Assembly: GCF_004684245.1 (NCBI RefSeq)
Contig: NZ_CP038452.1
Coordinates: 916,796-980,795 of the forward strand
Length of the DNA: 64,000 nt
Source of the DNA: Thermus caldilimi
GTDB taxonomy: Bacteria; Deinococcota; Deinococci; Deinococcales; Thermaceae
Reading direction: 5' to 3'
Shown here: in pieces, positions 63,448 to 64,000 of the stretch
Numbering within the stretch: position 1 is the stretch's first letter
How the letters are laid out: every line of letters begins with the position of its first letter
Made by a program: the position numbers and the translations under genes
Notes under the pieces: generated by a model
Database searches by the model: none
Told to the model about the DNA's origin: nothing
What the model saw: only the letters and a program-made list of their open reading frames with translations

Positions 63448-63889
63448 ACCCTCTAAACCCCACGATGACCTCGTAATCCGAATCCCCCCGCCAAATCACG
63501 GTCGTGGGGGTGAGCTTAGCACCGGAAAGAGCGGCCTGAACTATACCCTTTTGCACCCAACGCTCGGCTTCCTCTTCCGTCCAGCCTTCCTCCTTCAGAC
63601 GCTTCACCCAAAGGTCAAACGACCCCTGGTGTTTGGTCACCGGCACGTAGCGAACAAAAGGTACCAAATCGGCGTCTTGAGAGAGAGCTTCTTCCAAGCG
63701 CTGACAAAACGGACAAAGAGGATCCATAAAGAGTAAAACAAAGGGGGGTTTGCGGTAAGGCCAGGCCTCCTCCAGAACCCAGGAGGTGGGAACCACAGGA
63801 GACCGCGCGGGAGAGGTCAGAATCCCCCATGTCAACCCTATAGCCAAGAGAACCACCCCGAGAAATACTCGTTTAAGCCACCGGGGCAT
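63398..63889 (-). CDS. Membrane-anchored DsbA/thioredoxin-like protein
   Basis: This 163-residue protein has a signal anchor (RVFLGVVLLAIGLTWGIL) and a thioredoxin-fold active site FMDPLCPFCQRLEEAL. TPTTVIWRG supplies the cis-proline loop. The CPFC dipeptide is intermediate between DsbA (CPHC) and reductases. It should form or isomerise disulfides in the periplasm, plausibly in the cysteine-containing exported proteins encoded at 49.6-55.4 kb, as DsbC/TrbB does in F-type systems. Confidence 0.75.
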   Translation of the reverse strand: MPRWLKRVFLGVVLLAIGLTWGILTSPARSPVVPTSWVLEEAWPYRKPPFVLLFMDPLCPFCQRLEEALSQDADLVPFVRYVPVTKHQGSFDLWVKRLKEEGWTEEEAERWVQKGIVQAALSGAKLTPTTVIWRGDSDYEVIVGFRGYEGWAGRVKKALGLGD

Positions 63890-64000
63890 TCGTTACCTCC
63901 TCTATGGCTTTGGAAGCCCCTATGGAGCCATACTTCCGCAAGATGCCTACCGCCTGAGCCACCTCCACCATGCCCCGCCATCCTCTTCCCTGAGCGGCTG
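63873..64000 (-). CDS. C-terminal end of an upstream gene (runs off window)
   Basis: The last 42 codons read GRGWRGMVEVAQAVGILRKY and GSIGASKAIEEVTNAPVA. They overlap the DsbA-like start by 17 bp, and the GGAGG of that gene lies within them. Only the tail is visible, so no function is proposed. Confidence 0.55.
   Translation of the reverse strand, partial: AAQGRGWRGMVEVAQAVGILRKYGSIGASKAIEEVTNAPVA

Noticed and set aside
1-64000. tRNA or rRNA genes
   Set aside because: No cloverleaf with a CCA-type end or GTTCGA arm, and no rRNA-like stretch, was noticed. tRNAscan-SE would be decisive.

Overview
The window is high-GC DNA that looks like a member of the genus Thermus. The clues are short, heavily overlapping operons, GTG and TTG starts placed on preceding stop codons, a pilin x3 plus ComZ-like cluster in the order known from Thermus thermophilus, an SLH-domain outer-membrane protein, and an HD-GYP protein beside a DUF5317 protein. 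I see no rRNA, tRNA or CRISPR array. The gene content (ParB, a recombination module, a type IV secretion system, restriction and toxin-antitoxin genes, many repeats) points to a large plasmid or an integrative conjugative element rather than core chromosome. I cannot decide between the two, or name the species, from sequence alone.

Layout. 1-7.1 kb is a defence island: a type IIG restriction-modification enzyme, a broken hicBA locus, and an AAA ATPase overlapping a PIN-like protein, with three copies of a palindromic TGTTCCCGG repeat. 7.1-8.0 kb holds a cI/XRE-like regulator and a frameshifted DUF2442 gene. 8.1-11.9 kb is a type IV pilus cluster: three prepilins and a ComZ-like large protein. 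11.9-20.4 kb carries a possible regulator with an operator-like palindrome, small membrane proteins, a membrane-anchored ClpB-like AAA+ protein, a TRIC/UPF0126 channel-like protein, an SNase-like protein, DUF5317 and a frameshifted HD-GYP gene.

20.4-34.6 kb is a plasmid- or phage-like replication and recombination region, mostly on the minus strand: ParB, a PD-(D/E)XK exonuclease, a SWIM zinc protein, a Rad52-type annealing protein, a UvrD/Rep helicase, and a MoxR ATPase with a metallopeptidase/VWA partner. The helicase block is bracketed by two ~290-bp imperfect inverted repeats, each carrying several copies of the iteron GGTGAAGGATGAGAG. Five or six genes here are preceded by the same module: a GC-rich hairpin followed directly by an extended Shine-Dalgarno leader.

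34.9-63.9 kb is a divergent type IV secretion/conjugation system. One minus-strand operon carries, in transcription order, VirB2-, VirB3-, VirB4-, VirB5-, VirB6- and VirD4-like genes, a degenerate PLD-like lipoprotein, a small membrane protein, a VirB1 transglycosylase, a membrane-wHTH protein and a SpoIIIAA/Ycf45-type ATPase that may stand in for VirB11. A divergent plus-strand operon encodes a VirB10-like protein split into two polypeptides. A second minus-strand block encodes a DsbA-like protein, a RuvC-like nuclease, paired paralogues, an M50 protease, VirB9-like proteins, an SLH beta-barrel protein, a large lipoprotein, four cysteine-containing secreted proteins and TraX. A conventional relaxase was not recognised.

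Several otherwise intact genes carry single-base indels, mostly at homopolymers (HD-GYP, helicase, a secreted protein, two small genes). These are either assembly errors or real inactivation or phase variation.
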